A program made the translations under genes and the position numbers. The notes under the pieces are model-generated. The model was not told the origin of the DNA. It made no database searches and saw only the letters and a list, made by a program, of their open reading frames with translations. Shown here piece by piece: positions 38,036 through 49,749 of a stretch of DNA of 64,000 nt (within the stretch, counting starts at the first letter, position 1; every line of letters begins with the position of its first letter). This DNA is from Burhinus oedicnemus (taxonomy: Eukaryota > Chordata > Aves > Charadriiformes > Burhinidae), in assembly GCA_008921705.1 (NCBI GenBank), contig VFFE01006842.1, positions 510,845-574,844 of the forward strand, given 5' to 3'.

Positions 38036-38416
38036 TCATGTTCCGCCAGCTGTCCACAAGGACCCCCAGATCCTTTTCTGCCAGGCCGCTTTCAGCCACT
38101 CCTCCCCAAGCCTGTAGCGCTGCGTGGGGTTGTTGTGACCCAAGTGCAGGACCTGGCACTTGGCCTTGTTAAACCTCATGCAGTTGGCTTCAGCCCATCG
38201 ATCCAGTCTGTCCAGACCTCTCTGCAGAGCCTTCCTACCCTCAAGCAGATCAACACTCCCGCTTAATTTGGTGTCACCTGCAGACTTACTGAGGGTGCAC
38301 TCAATCCCCTTGTCCAGATCATCAGTAAAGATATTAAACAAGACTGGCCCCAAAACTGAGCCCTGAGGAACACTGCTTGAGACCTGCCGCCAGCTGGATT
38401 TAACACAATTCATCAC
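38036..38416 (-). pseudogene. CR1 ORF2 palm fragment with mutated catalytic box
   Basis: The frame holds [20 protein letters not shown], the standard motif before the catalytic box, but the box reads S-A-G-D in place of F-A-D-D (codons complementary to 38273-38284). Two substitutions, TTT to TCT and GAT to GGT, explain it. One catalytic aspartate is lost. The tail continues with the [19 protein letters not shown] block normal for CR1 ORF2. Confidence 0.88.
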
Positions 38417-38566
38417 AAGTCTCTGGGCTCGGCCATCCAGCCAGTTTTTAATGCAGCAAAGAGTACACCTGTCTAAGCCACGGGCTGCCAGCTTCTCTAG
38501 CAGAATGCTGTGGGATCTGCCGGCTCCCTCAGCACTCGTGGGTGCATCCCATGAGGGCCCATGGAA

Positions 38567-39343
38567 TTATGGGTGTTTGCCTAAATGATCTGTAATCCAA
38601 TCCTCCTCAACCAAGGGAAAGTCTTCCTTTCTCCAGACTTTTTCTCTTACCTCCAGAGTCTGGGGGCTGGCCTGAGCAGTAAAGACTGAAGCAAAGGCAC
38701 CATTCAGTAACTCCACCTTCTCTGTATCCTCCGTCACTAGAGCACGCACCTCATTCAGCAGCGGGCCATCATTTTCCCTAGTCTCTCTTTTGCTACTGAT
38801 GTACTTGAAGAATCCCATCTTCTTTTCCTGAACATCCCTTGCCAGATTTAATTCCAGGTGGGACTTAGCCTTCCTTGTTGCATCTCTGCATATTCTGACA
38901 ACATTCCTATATTCCTCCCATGTGACCAATACCTTTTTCCACATTATGCAAACTTCCTTCTTCCATTTGAGTTTTCCCAGAAGCTCTTTGCTCATCCATG
39001 CAGGTCTCCTGTCTCCTTTGCTTGATTTCTTACTCATAAGGATGCACTGATCTTGAGCTTGGAGGAAGTGGTGCTTGAATATTAACCAGTTCTCTTGGAC
39101 GCCCCTACCTTCTAGAGCCCTAACCCATGGGATTCTTTCAAGTAGGTCTTTGAAGAGGCCAAAGCCAGCTCTCCTGAAGTCCAGGGTTGTAATCCTACTT
39201 ATTGCCCTGCTGCTTCTATGCAGGACCCTGAACTCCACCATCTCATGGTCACTGCATCCCAGGCTGCCCCCAACCTTCACATCCGCAACCAGTCCTTCTT
39301 TGTTAGCATAAGGTTGCACACCTCTCGTTGGCTCCTCCACCAC
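38567..39343 (-). pseudogene. CR1 ORF2 fragment: endonuclease end and RT linker
   Basis: This is the longest open frame in the window, 258 codons. Its N-terminal third has the end of an APE-type endonuclease, with the SDH motif in the LGCSDHEMVEFRVL segment (about residues 32-45). It then runs through the linker typical of CR1 (RRPAWMSKELLGKLKWKKE, about residues 112-130) toward the first reverse transcriptase motifs. It is cut at both ends: 5' by truncation near 39350, 3' by a stop just before the internal deletion. The 78-codon plus frame inside it (39075-39311) is a shadow. Confidence 0.93.
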
Positions 39344-39350
39344 CTGTGTC

Positions 39351-39517
39351 TGTATCTTTTGTGGACTACACTTTTCATGTCCTTTCTTGCATAGATTTTC
39401 CTGTTATTTTTTTTCACTTTTGCTCAGAGATTAACATACTTGAAGTACAGAAGAGTAGTTCAGGTGAATGGGTGGTTTCATTTTGCTCATGAATGAAATA
39501 GTGCTTGTCTATGCCTT
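39351..39517. other. Flank of CR1 copy B
   Basis: Copy A does not resume here: the text past 39350 is unrelated T-rich DNA. Confidence 0.6.
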
Positions 39518-39580
39518 ATGTATGAAGTGCTTTAGGGAGCTTAAACGGCTCCATATAAATATGCTATCTGAAATTATTAC
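39518..39580 (+). mobile_element. MIR/L2-type SINE tail remnant
   Basis: GAAGTGCTTTAGGGAGC, a short spacer, CTCCATATAAATATGCTA and TTATTA follow the order of the shared tail of old amniote SINEs and L2 ('taaagcgctttgggg ... ggcgctatataaatg ... tattatta'). Confidence 0.5.
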
Positions 39581-41701
39581 ATACCATAATGTCTATATGG
39601 CATCCTGTAGCTAGAATGGGAGCTGTAACTCTTAATCTCTGTGGTGAACAGATATTAGGGCCATTAAATGATTCTAAGTTGTTTTAGACCCTTCTGTTTG
39701 TCACATAGATTTGGCACTTCTGGAGGGAGCTGGGTTTGCTTTTGGAGACAGCAGACCTTTACCCACAGCTCACGCAGAGGATGGATGGCAGCAGTACCAC
39801 CCCACACTGCCTTCTGACAGGTTGTGGCACCAGCTGGGTAGGTCTCTTTGTAGATGGGGAAGATGAAGTCTGCAGTCGCAGCTTTCCCGTGGAGGTTGCT
39901 AGCAAACATGACTGGTGCCACTTGCTGTGTGCCTGCGTGTCTAAACTAATCACAGAAACAGGGTTTAGAATCCCAATTCAGTTCTAATTGCTTTTCAGTC
40001 TGAAGCCCAAATTTTAGATCTGCCTGAATTCCTGCAAGCCTGCTTGTTTCCATGAGGCTCTAAAGGGTAAAAGTCAGTGCAGAATTTAGCTCTCTGTCAT
40101 GACTAATTTAAGCAAGTTTTAGACTATTAACCCCGAGGTCAAAGGTTCACTCTGTTATCACAACATCATCAAGTCCTCCAGCCTTTCTCTCGCTTCTGAT
40201 ACTTAATTGTGTTTAGCTTCTGTTAGAGGCCCAGAATGCTTGTTAGATGCTAAAAAGGTGTAAAACATAATCCAGTACTGTCTCCAAACTAGTACTCTGG
40301 CAAGCACAAACAGTGCATCTAAGACCATGTTAGTATTGATCTCGAGTCAGATCACATTAGCGCTTCCTACGCTACCTGGCTAGAGCCTGCCAGGGAGTTA
40401 GCAATGCATAGAAAGACAGACCCAGGCAGTCAGATCGATGGATTAATGACGTCTGTCTCCTTTGTGCAATTTTACTTCCTACATATCTCTCTTGATCCCC
40501 TTGTGCCCTCCCTGCGAATGAACTTTCTAAAGGTTCACAAGACACAGAACACAATTGTCTGCAAGTATTGCCTATATAATAGCAAACGTTAAAAAAAAAG
40601 AATGGTAATAATGCACGTCTAGATCTGTGTATGCACCTACACTCACACAGACACAGTTTTTGCTCTCATAGTAAAGATGTTGCTTTATGAATATGTTTTG
40701 CACTCTTACGTCTTAGGCTAATATGTAGATTTTTAGGAAAAGCAGGCTATCTCTGGCAGATGGTCATGTTTATATGATACAGAGAACTGTATAAAACAGT
40801 TTGTAAAATTTCCAGTATGTGGATGAATAATAACTATAAACTTTCCTAAAGTATTTCTAGGTTTCTTCTCGTGTCTGTCTTTCATGTCGATCTTACTTTG
40901 AATTATTAGCATTTCTTATTACTAATTGGCTATATGCATCCACCTTCACACACTCATGGGTGGATTGAAAATCAGTTTTTTACACTATCAATAAATTATT
41001 CTGTCAATTTGTTCTAGTTTTTACTTTATAATTTAGCACACTGTTTTCAAAAAATAGTGTGCTGTAGTTAAATATTTCACTGTATGTTACTACATATACC
41101 ACTGTGTTATTTCCTTCCAAAACAAATCTCTATTTCCATGTGACTATACCTTTACATGTTTATTCTAACACTCCTATTTATGAATTTTTCTGAAGTCATA
41201 ACTTTAAGGTTGAATTATTGACAAAGAAATACCAGGTCTTTGTGATTTATATTCTTCATTGGAAGGGATCTACCAGGGAGAAACACACGTAAAGTTTCAT
41301 ATCTTCAAATATCATCCTCTTGTAAAGTTAACTATTTGGGTCTTTTTCTACCCTTACCATTCTACCACCTCTACTTACCTCATATTTCAACATTTTCCTC
41401 ACAGATTTTCAGTCTGCCTTATTTGACATTCTTTACATAAGTTTTACTGCCTTAAACTTATTTTCACAAGCCCTTCTGAGAATCTCAATCTTGTATTTGT
41501 GATTATTTGTATTACAGCAATAGCTATGGGACCTAGATGAAACCAGAGCTCTATTTTATTAGCACAGATTCATACTGAGAAACAATATTTACTCTGAAGA
41601 CTTGACAATGGTGGGATCCAGTCTTGGAGACCCCAGAGAGATACGCATTTTAAGCATATAGTGAGGCAGTAAAGAAAATACCTGACTTCCTTACACAGTC
41701 A
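39581..41701. other. Unique non-coding DNA
   Basis: It includes opposing short frames at 39664-39987 and 40372-40592, which are mutual shadows. No repeat is recognised. Confidence 0.55.
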
Positions 41702-41885
41702 GTGGGAAGAGGAAAGTACCATGAAGACTGGAGCAACCTCCCCAGGGAGGCAGAGACTCCATTGCTGGTGGTTTTCAAGATGCAATTGGACAGGGTATTA
41801 GGTAATCTAAGGTCCCTTTCCCATGAAAGTTTGGACCAGGTGATCTTTCAAGGTTCCTTTCAGCTTGGTCTGTTCTATGATTTTT
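41702..41885 (+). mobile_element. CR1 LINE 3' end fragment, plus strand
   Basis: The segment runs in CR1 sense: CTCCCCAGGGAGGCAGAGAC, then GGTGGTTTTCAAGATGCAAT, then a GACCAGGTGATC block and TGTTCTATGATTTTTATAA at the tail. These correspond to the usual 'ggtggtggagtctcc..ttcaaga..gactgga..ctagatgatc..tctatgatt' order. The 94-codon frame 41702-41986 overlaps it and is not a gene. Confidence 0.87.
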
Positions 41886-44800
41886 ATAAGGGAGAAGTTC
41901 TCTGCTCCACTTGGAAGCCTTTGAGGGCCTCCACCTCCTTCACTGACTACTCAGGTACACCAGGCTGTGTTTATCCTCTCATATGAGTTTGCACTTGTCC
42001 TCAAACCAAAGCCTAACCTCCCTGAGCATCAACACAGTCAGTATGTCCCTTATTTGACTGTCTCTGATGCAAACCCACCAGCTCCCTCGAGGGGAAAACC
42101 CTAGCAGAGGTGGGTGATGGGTGACACCAGACTGCTGTCCCTACGCAGGTGACAAAGCCTGAGATCCGGACCTTGAAACAGCACAGCAGCTAAGGTGACA
42201 CAGACAGCTTGGCAGCACATTGCTGGGGAGGAAAGCTTCATTAATTTTCTTTTTTTTTTAATAGCAGAGATTGGGCATTTCAGTTATGAGGGCTAGATCT
42301 GACCAAAAATCTGTAAATGAGAGACTAGAAAAGGAAACAGAATGGAAGTGATTCACCCAAAGCTGTGCATCTGGTTGTAGTCTAGCGCGGAGCTGGCTGG
42401 ACTCCCTTGCTTCCAATCTGATGAGCAGTCGCTCACATGTACCAAGCACCAGACAAAAATACATTAGCTCCTTTTTTTCCTCTCGCACATTTCCTTGTGG
42501 GTTTTTTTTGTTTGTTTGGTTTTTTCCAGTGATCTAACCTCTTCTGTTCAAGACTCACTCCCTTCTTTGGGCTGGTTGTGGGCAGACAATTTAAGGCTTT
42601 CTGAGCCAGCCAGGGTGGGCACCTGGGACTAGTACAGAGGGTTCCCAGAGAGTTCTCTGCAAGGCGATGAGGAGTAAGAGCTGTGGTAGTATTCATAGGC
42701 AAAACCAAGGCCTCTGTGACTCAAAGGTCCTGCTTAGAGGTGCCATGACTGTTTTTCTAGCCTATACAGGAGCTGCACTGTGGTTTGGTGACTGGCTCAT
42801 AAATTCAAATGATAACTCTGACATGCTGCAGAGCTCCTTGTGTTTTTGTTCCCCAGAAGAGCTTCATGCAAGGAAGGATGGATTCTGCTCTCAGTTATGA
42901 CCATGATTATCTATGGCTTCATTATATATGCACCAGATTCTGTTCCTTATCCTAAGAGAATGGATTCCTATAAGTATAACTATAAGCCCACAAAGATGCT
43001 GAATATTTTATGAAATTGTATTTTAGTTTGGAAGGGATCTGCTAGGAATATATCACTTTCTTCCTGATGAACTCCCAGAACACTCTTAAAAACATGATAA
43101 TGCTCCTGACAAACCTTTCAAGGCTAAGCAATTTCTTTCAAAACAGGAAATAAATTACACATCTGAAAATTCTTCTATCTCTCTAACCTGATCAAAACCC
43201 TCATCCCTCAAGACTGGACAGGTTTTCTTCAAGGCACTTTATACTGGGTTCAAGTTCTTCTTGTTAATTTAAGAAAAATGCTATAGGCCAACCATTTTTT
43301 ATTATTTATGACTATTTTCAAAAATTCATTTCCCTTTTCCTATCCCTCAATGAGAACACTGGTGGCATTCTGCTTTATGGAACTCATATTGACATTTCTA
43401 CTAACTCCATGCTCATGCTGTAGGGTTTAAAACTGCTGCCCATCAGAATAATGTCTGAACACCTATTCTTCAGGTTCCTGTCCAACAAGATGCTCCTTGC
43501 ACCAACGTAGAGCTCTTTTGACTTGTCTCTCTCTCTTTAGAAATTGTGACGAAAGATAGTTTGTAAGATTTAAAAATGCAGGCTATTTAACATTAGAAGT
43601 TAAATAAAATCCCTAGGCATTAGGCTCCTTGTGCAGCCTGCCCAAATATCCACATTTCAGTATCAGCTGAGTTCTTATGCAAACCATAAATGTGGTATTT
43701 CAGCAAGGGAAGGGGTGCACTTAGATTAAAGTGCTTGCAGGTATAAAATATTCATCCTTGCAAGTGCTGAGTACATGAGTACAGACTATCCTGAGAATAA
43801 TGAATCTGAAGAAATCATATAGTGTGTTTCTGTTCATCATGCAAGAGTAACTGAACAATGTTTTCAGACCAAACACGACCAAATAATTTGATTGTAAGGA
43901 TAAATATACATGTCTTTGCAAGCTATTTGATCTTAAGTCCTTATTGCACTAAATACTGTGCAAATGTAGAGTTAGTCAGTGCCCTCGACCTTAAGACCTG
44001 ACCGCTCAAACACAGAAGACAGTGTGAAAAAGGAAAGCAGAAGTAAGAAAGCTCGACCTTCTTACATAGAAGGTCAGTGGCCAAAGCAAGAGTGAAACAT
44101 AGTTCTTCAAGCCCAGTCTAGGCCAAGTCTCTGTTCATCAAACCATGCCACGTTTTATTCCAAAGAGGGTCTGGAAATACCATGTACTTGCCATGAGGCC
44201 TATTTCACTTTCTGTAAGGGTGTTTCTTACTGTGCAGTGACTGTAAGGTTACTCATTACTTAATGGAAACAGGAAAAGATGTATTTGCTGAAGTTGAAAA
44301 ACAACTGGAAGTACAGAAAAACTATTAGACCTGCAAAGAAATCATCCAGGTTTTAAAAGGAACAAATAATATTCTGGTTCTGTGTTGTTGGTTTGTTTGG
44401 TTTTTTTTTTCCCCAAATGATAAGAGTTTTTGCTGGCTTAGGAGATTTGTACCTCTTAACTCTATCTTTACTTTCATGGGTTTGTGGGATTGGGGTCAGG
44501 ATTATGCTTTTCATGAATGAAACAGAAGAGTGTTATTTTGTGTGTTCAAGTGAAATTGGAATGTGTATGCCCTTCACAAACTGTACATTTGTTGATTGCT
44601 GTGCTAGTGCTGTTACTTAAATAAAAGCAAAGGAAAAAAACAGACAGCAACTTATGGTGAGAAGGAGATTTTATTTTCCTTTCAGGTGGTTAAACAGTAT
44701 GTAATGTGAGTGAACAGGATTTGCAGTGTTTGTTAAAAGGACTATTCAGATGTAAAGGCCATAAACCAAATGTATTGCTCATATAAACACAGCTGCATTA

Positions 44801-45763
44801 GTGATATTACACCATGGAAGAATTTGGCTTCTTATTTCTTAAAGTTGCTGCACAGGTGAAACAAGAAGTATGTATGTAATTATACACAAACCAGACAATA
44901 TTCCAACAATACAGTGTAAATTTTGAAGGCTTTTTCTTCTTATCACAACCAAATAGATTGCACTTAGATTAAAGAAAGAATAGGTGCAGGTTAATGAAAA
45001 TGAAAGTGGTTTAGGTTTGTGAATAAAATTAGACTTTTTCAACAAAACAATTTTATTTATACAAGGATCAGTATTTCAGAATAAAACTTTCCTTTTTCTA
45101 ATTTTATTTTTAAAAATGAGATAATTAAAAGTCATAAAACTTAGTTTGGAAAATGAGTTTTGTCTTCAGAGGAATTTACAATAACATTTTTTATTTTTAA
45201 AAAGCCTTGGAGGGAAAAACAAGAAAAATGAAACAAGAACTTGTTCAGAACAATCTCAGTGGAGCTTCTTCAAAAACGTTACAGGAAAATCACTTGGAAG
45301 CTCTTTTAGGGAAAATATTCTTGTTCTCTGACCAACTCAATTTCTGAAATGTATTACTTATTCTTTACCTAAAGCTGGTAGCACAGTAAGATTTCAGTCC
45401 AAGATATTAACTGGGATCTAATATAAATTCTTTTCATACTGAAAGGCTACAGAAAGCTTCACCACATCTGGTAAAAAATTTGGAAGCAGTCTCAATTTCT
45501 TGTGTGACAGTGATCACGTTTTTACTTTGTAAATCTCTAGTCCAAAACTCAAATCCACACAGTTCTTACCTAAGAGAAGTTTCAAAATTCTAAAAACATT
45601 CCTTTTTTTTTCCTCAAAAAAATGTGCATAAAATTTTTTGGTAATTTAAAAATATATTTTAAAAGAGTAAAATATATATATTTCATTCACTTCTCCAGAA
45701 CTTCAAAGAGGTTAAGAGGATTTCACTCTTACCTTCCAGACTAATTCACTAATAAGGTACATT
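41886..45763. other. Unique non-coding DNA with two G/T-rich tracts
   Basis: T/G-only runs occur at 42500-42526 and 44383-44410, both containing TTTGTTTGGTTTTTT. Otherwise nothing is recognised. Frames at 42258-42708 and 44393-44620 depend on these tracts. Confidence 0.6.
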
Positions 45764-46009
45764 TCAAACCAGAAGTAGGATGTTAGAGGAATTCCTAAAT
45801 TTCTGGAAAGGCAGGTTGCTAATAACTCCTTTGTCAGGCTTAATTATAGCAGGCTTCCACGAAAGTTGGTCAGCCAGCACATCCCCCAATTTGTGCGCAT
45901 CACTAAATAGCCAGACGTTGAAGGGTGATTTTACACCTGCGCATGGGGGAAGGTTAGCGATGGAGTGGTGGTAATTCAGACCAAACATCTGGTAAGGCTC
46001 TAAGCTCAA
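45764..46009 (-). other. Unassigned open block, coding status unknown
   Basis: A minus frame of 81 codons has ordinary protein-like composition (FNVWLFSDAHKLGDVLADQLSW). The block is slightly richer in C, G and CpG than its flanks. The complementary plus frame (45780-45974) is also open, which weakens the coding case. An AG precedes an in-frame ATG on the minus strand near 45986 but lacks a pyrimidine tract, and no donor GT is seen at the other end. It could be a conserved non-coding element, an old repeat, or an unrecognised exon. Confidence 0.22.
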
Positions 46010-46065
46010 TTTTGATCAATTCCATTAATACCAATAAATTCTTTTGCCAGGATTTGTGGCCTTAG

Positions 46066-46172
46066 ATATCAAAGTTCTTTATACAGGAAGACTGTTGTCA
46101 TTATCTCTGTCTTAGGGAGAATGTGACAAAATAGCTTGCCCAAAATCACCGTGGAGACGAGGGGCAGAGTCT
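46066..46172 (-). mobile_element. MIR-like SINE fragment
   Basis: On the minus strand the order is TCTGCCCCTCGTCTCCAC, then TTTTGGGCAAGCTATTTTG, then CTCCCTAAGACAGAGATAAT and finally CTGTATAAAGAACTTTGAT. This follows the MIR order of 'tctgccactt', 'cttgggcaagttactt', 'ctcat..aaatggggataat' and 'tgtaaag.gctttgagat'. Divergence is high, as expected for MIR in birds. Confidence 0.58.
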
Positions 46173-49100
46173 TTGCAGGAAATATGATCTGAGACTTTCC
46201 AGCCTGTTCTGGCAGACATTACGCAGCACTTAGCCATCCTTCCACGGCAAACCATGCGGCTTAGAGCGGGGACAGAAAATTGAAGGTTTATAAACATCTG
46301 AAGTGGATAGGCTGTACATTCTGTAAGGACAGGAACCTTCTTAGGTAGTAACGTGGAGGAAAGGAGCCTAAAGCCTGATCCTGTCCCATTCTTAGTCTGC
46401 AGGCTTAAAGCTGAAAATCTGTTTTCTAAGCTGTTACAGATCGCTTGTGAATGCAGTGTTAGGAGGGAGAACAAATAATTTCCTGGAAGAAGGGGAAAAA
46501 AAAAAGAGATGCATTGCTGCATATCAGAGGCAAGATTAAACTCACATGCTGTGAATAATGACAAGAATAATAAAAATGATCACAGTAATGTAAAAACAAG
46601 AGAAAATGTTCTTTACATATGGCAGAAGGTGTATCATCTTTTGGTTGAGACATGGCTGGCAGTCAGTTTCTGATTTGTCCACAAAACAGAAAAGACCAAA
46701 TCCCTCCAACCTCTTTCTTTTAGAATACTAATATAGAAATGAATATAACAACATTTTCCTTTCATGCAGGCAAGTGGGAGAGTAATTAAAATCTGTTTTA
46801 AATATATTTTGAGATCTTCATGCCAAAGCTAATTAAATATATCAATTTCAGTAAAGTTTCATCTTTGTAGACTTACAGAAAGACCTTAACACAGAACACA
46901 GTAGTTTTGGAGTAGTATTCTGATACCTTCTGCAATTCTGTAATTTAAATTTTTCTCAGTAATTTGTGTGTTTTAATCATTCTCTAAATATATACAGCTA
47001 AAACATCATTTAGGTGGCTAGAATTAATTTTGGAATTAGTACACTAGTTAGGACTGGCAACCTAATTGTGCAAAAAAACCCCAAAGTTATTCCTGTAGTC
47101 CATATTATCCCTTTTTGAATATGTATTCCCAGACAGTATTATGTATTCAAATTAAAAAGCTCAGTGCTGAATCAGTCCAAGGTCATCATAGTTTGTCTGT
47201 TACAGTCTCCCTCAAGTTTGATGAGAGAGCAACATTAATGAAAATGCATTAGATTAAAAAAAAAATAGAACACTGTTAAGTTCTTGTATTAGTGATGATA
47301 ATTTTGCATTTGACACAGAGTTAAAAAGAATTTCTCTATTTGATGGTGTATTAATATCTGTAGTGACAAATCCTTCAGCACATACTATAGCTGCCATTGC
47401 CTGGAGGAAAACCTAAGGACATTCTAAAGAGCACTGCGGAGGGAAGTTGTAAAGAAGTACTTGGTTTGGAGTTGTTAGACTGAAACTAAGCAGGACGGTT
47501 TGATGTATTGCCAGAAGGCTTTATCTTCTCAAAAAGTTTATAATCAAACACAAAGGAGAGCCGACTGCATATTTTGTTGTTCAGCGAACATGAAAAGTTG
47601 TTTTCCTTTCGTTAATGCATCTCTCTTTACACTTAGCCTTATCCACAACAGCACATTCTGTAGATATTGTTACCACTTAAAGTCCCAGAGCAATTCACTT
47701 CAGTGAAACTTTGGTCCTCTTTTAAAATTGTTTTTAAGCTGAGTTTGGCAGAGAAACTTGAATTACAAGTCAGAAAAGGGAAAGTACAAGTTAATACTCT
47801 AACATTTTCCAAACCTTCCATGTGAAATCTCAGAAGTATTTCATACGTATTATGAACCAGTTCCCTTAGAACATCTGGTTTAGAAAGCTAAGTGTTGTCC
47901 TATTTTCCCGGGGGAAAATGTGGAGTAAGGAATTAGTTAAGGCTATATATATATGTGTCAGAGAATCGAACTGAAAATGGAATCCACCTCCCATTATCTC
48001 ACCACTGACCTTCCATTGAAACTATAGGATGTCACACATGAACCCACACATGCAGAAGTGTTTACACATGCACCCATATTGACGCTGTTTGTGAATCATA
48101 TCTTACAATATTGATGTCTACAGCATAGATGTCTTCAACTTCAGAACTCGTTCCAAGTTTCTCTTAAAATTAATAGAGATGGGCATTTTAAGATAAAATC
48201 CACTTAATCTTACTAGGTGCCAAGTTTAGGGAGGATTAATCGTACCCCCAAATACCAATCTTTCTTTAGTGATGCTAAGGAGAACCCAGACAAGTAGTTC
48301 AAATGTAAACACACATTTAGGAAACCCGGCCCACAATGAGTACTAGAGTGTTTCATAGCATGTTTCTCTGATTTTTTATTAAAAAACAATTGACAAGTAC
48401 CTAGCTATGAATATTAAGCAACCTTTTAAGCTGCCCATTCACAGTTTTGAATGCACATAAATCAGTTAGGGCTACAGTTTTAAAGGCATTTAGACATCTA
48501 AAGGTGAGATGGAAATTATGTATTACTTGTGTTTTCTTACTTTTCAGCTATAAATAAGAAATATTAATGACATTAATGATTTAGGAAGGAAATGTGACAA
48601 AGGAGTATGAGAAAGAGTCAAGCTATATGAATAAGTTATTTTAGAGATATATTAGCCCCAGATGAGCTATGCTGAATAATATCACCTTGGCTAGGGCGTA
48701 AGATTTTTCTTATGGCCTTACAAATTACTAACTTGATGTAAATACACACCTGGGTTTAGTCTGCAGATTTCGTTCTTAAGTGTCCACTGAATAATGTTGT
48801 ATTATGTATAGGTGTAAAATAATTCACCTCACATATACTCACTCTTTGGTAGAAAACTGAAAGATATGGCTAACAGTTGATATCCTGGATACAGAAAAAT
48901 CAATAGCAAAACTCCCATCGAGTTGAATGTGGTGGGATTCTATATTTCATCTTGAGTGTCATAGAGCAGCAAATATGTTGGCCAATATAGTTAAAGAGAA
49001 GAATATATTCTGTCAGGGGAAAAAAAAAGAAAGAAAAAAGAAAAGCCTACTTTGCTTTCTCATTGGTTTGTGTGTCTTCAGGCTGAAAAGAAAGAGACCA

Positions 49101-49303
49101 TTTTGATAATATTTAAAGAATAGGAAGAAGAATGAGTAAAAGATGTGCCCTGGAGACAAAACTAAAATGGCAAAATCTACAAAGTGGGTATAAGAACCTG
49201 TACAGGATAAATGGACAAACAGTAAGTCACTGATGTAATTCAGTATTTTACCCTCAGTGTTTTCGTCTACAGCCTGCCTCTTTTCTGAAGCACAGACCAC
49301 AGC
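46173..49303. other. Unique AT-rich DNA
   Basis: A 150-codon minus frame at 46112-46564 overlaps the MIR-like piece and has no family match. A short (TA)n run lies at 47944-47955. Nothing else is recognised. Confidence 0.55.
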
Positions 49304-49327
49304 CTGAGCAGAATCTCTTCTGCTCAG
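49304..49327. repeat. Perfect short inverted repeat
   Basis: CTGAGCAGAA and its exact complement TTCTGCTCAG are separated by TCTC, giving a 10-base stem with a 4-base loop. A third GAGCAGAA follows at 49331-49338. No T run follows and no RNA gene is evident. Confidence 0.85.
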
Positions 49328-49484
49328 CTTGAGCAGAACCTCATTTAAAGAATCTTAATAGAAATTAGAAATAATGGTTTGAAGAAAACGAAAGGTAGCT
49401 TCAAGCTGAGTATTAAACCAAGCTTTCAGAGAGTGAAATCTATTCAAACATGCAATAGTGTAGTGTTGAAAAAGCACAAGGAAT

Positions 49485-49560
49485 TGTACTCTTGGGAGCA
49501 TTCCAGTATTGGCAGGTATGTTACTGTATGACCTTCCAGTCTCAGTATCTATGATGTTAT
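49485..49560 (+). mobile_element. Possible CR1 3' tail
   Basis: TATGACCTTCCAGTCTCAG followed by TATCTATGATGTTATGA resembles the CR1 end ('gacctt..gtctcttcca..' then 'tctatgattctatga'). The match is short. Confidence 0.42.
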
Positions 49561-49749
49561 GATAGCTCTTCAGTTCAGCTTTTTCTCCTTGCTCTTGTTT
49601 CAGTTTGTGCTGTTTTCTAGTGTAGCACAGGAGCTAGCAGCTTCCTTGGTAATGACTGGGCACATACGTTTGAAAAGGGATCACCAATTAAATGGGTGGG
49701 ATCGCTGAAGGATTCATTTATAGAGATGGCAAGGGGCATGATTTTGCCT

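Larger units (their letters stand above)
37689..39350 (-). mobile_element. CR1 LINE copy B, different subfamily, internally deleted
   Basis: A second CR1 3' end starts at 37689-37700 on the plus strand (CGGAATCATAGAATTTTCAG, then GTTGGAAGGGACCTCTAGAG), in the same orientation as copy A and abutting its truncated end. The 3' UTR is much shorter than in copy A, and the frame 37737-38159 enters the ORF2 C-terminus soon after the tail. Upstream on the minus strand come the palm region (38036-38416) and the endonuclease-to-RT linker (38567-39343). At about 38512-38515 the sequence jumps from a GAATGCTGTGGGA context to CTGCCGGCTCCCTCAGCACTC. By comparison with copy A this removes about 370 bases of reverse transcriptase coding DNA. 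It is 5'-truncated near 39350. Confidence 0.95.

Noticed and set aside
41702..41986. 94-codon plus-strand frame
   Set aside because: Formed by a CR1 3' end read in one frame.
42500..44410. Two similar G/T tracts as ends of one element
   Set aside because: Only TTTGTTTGGTTTTTT-type low-complexity sequence is shared. Similar tracts occur elsewhere in the window on both strands, and nothing links the two ends.
46112..46564. 150-codon minus-strand frame
   Set aside because: Overlaps the MIR-like fragment and has no family match.
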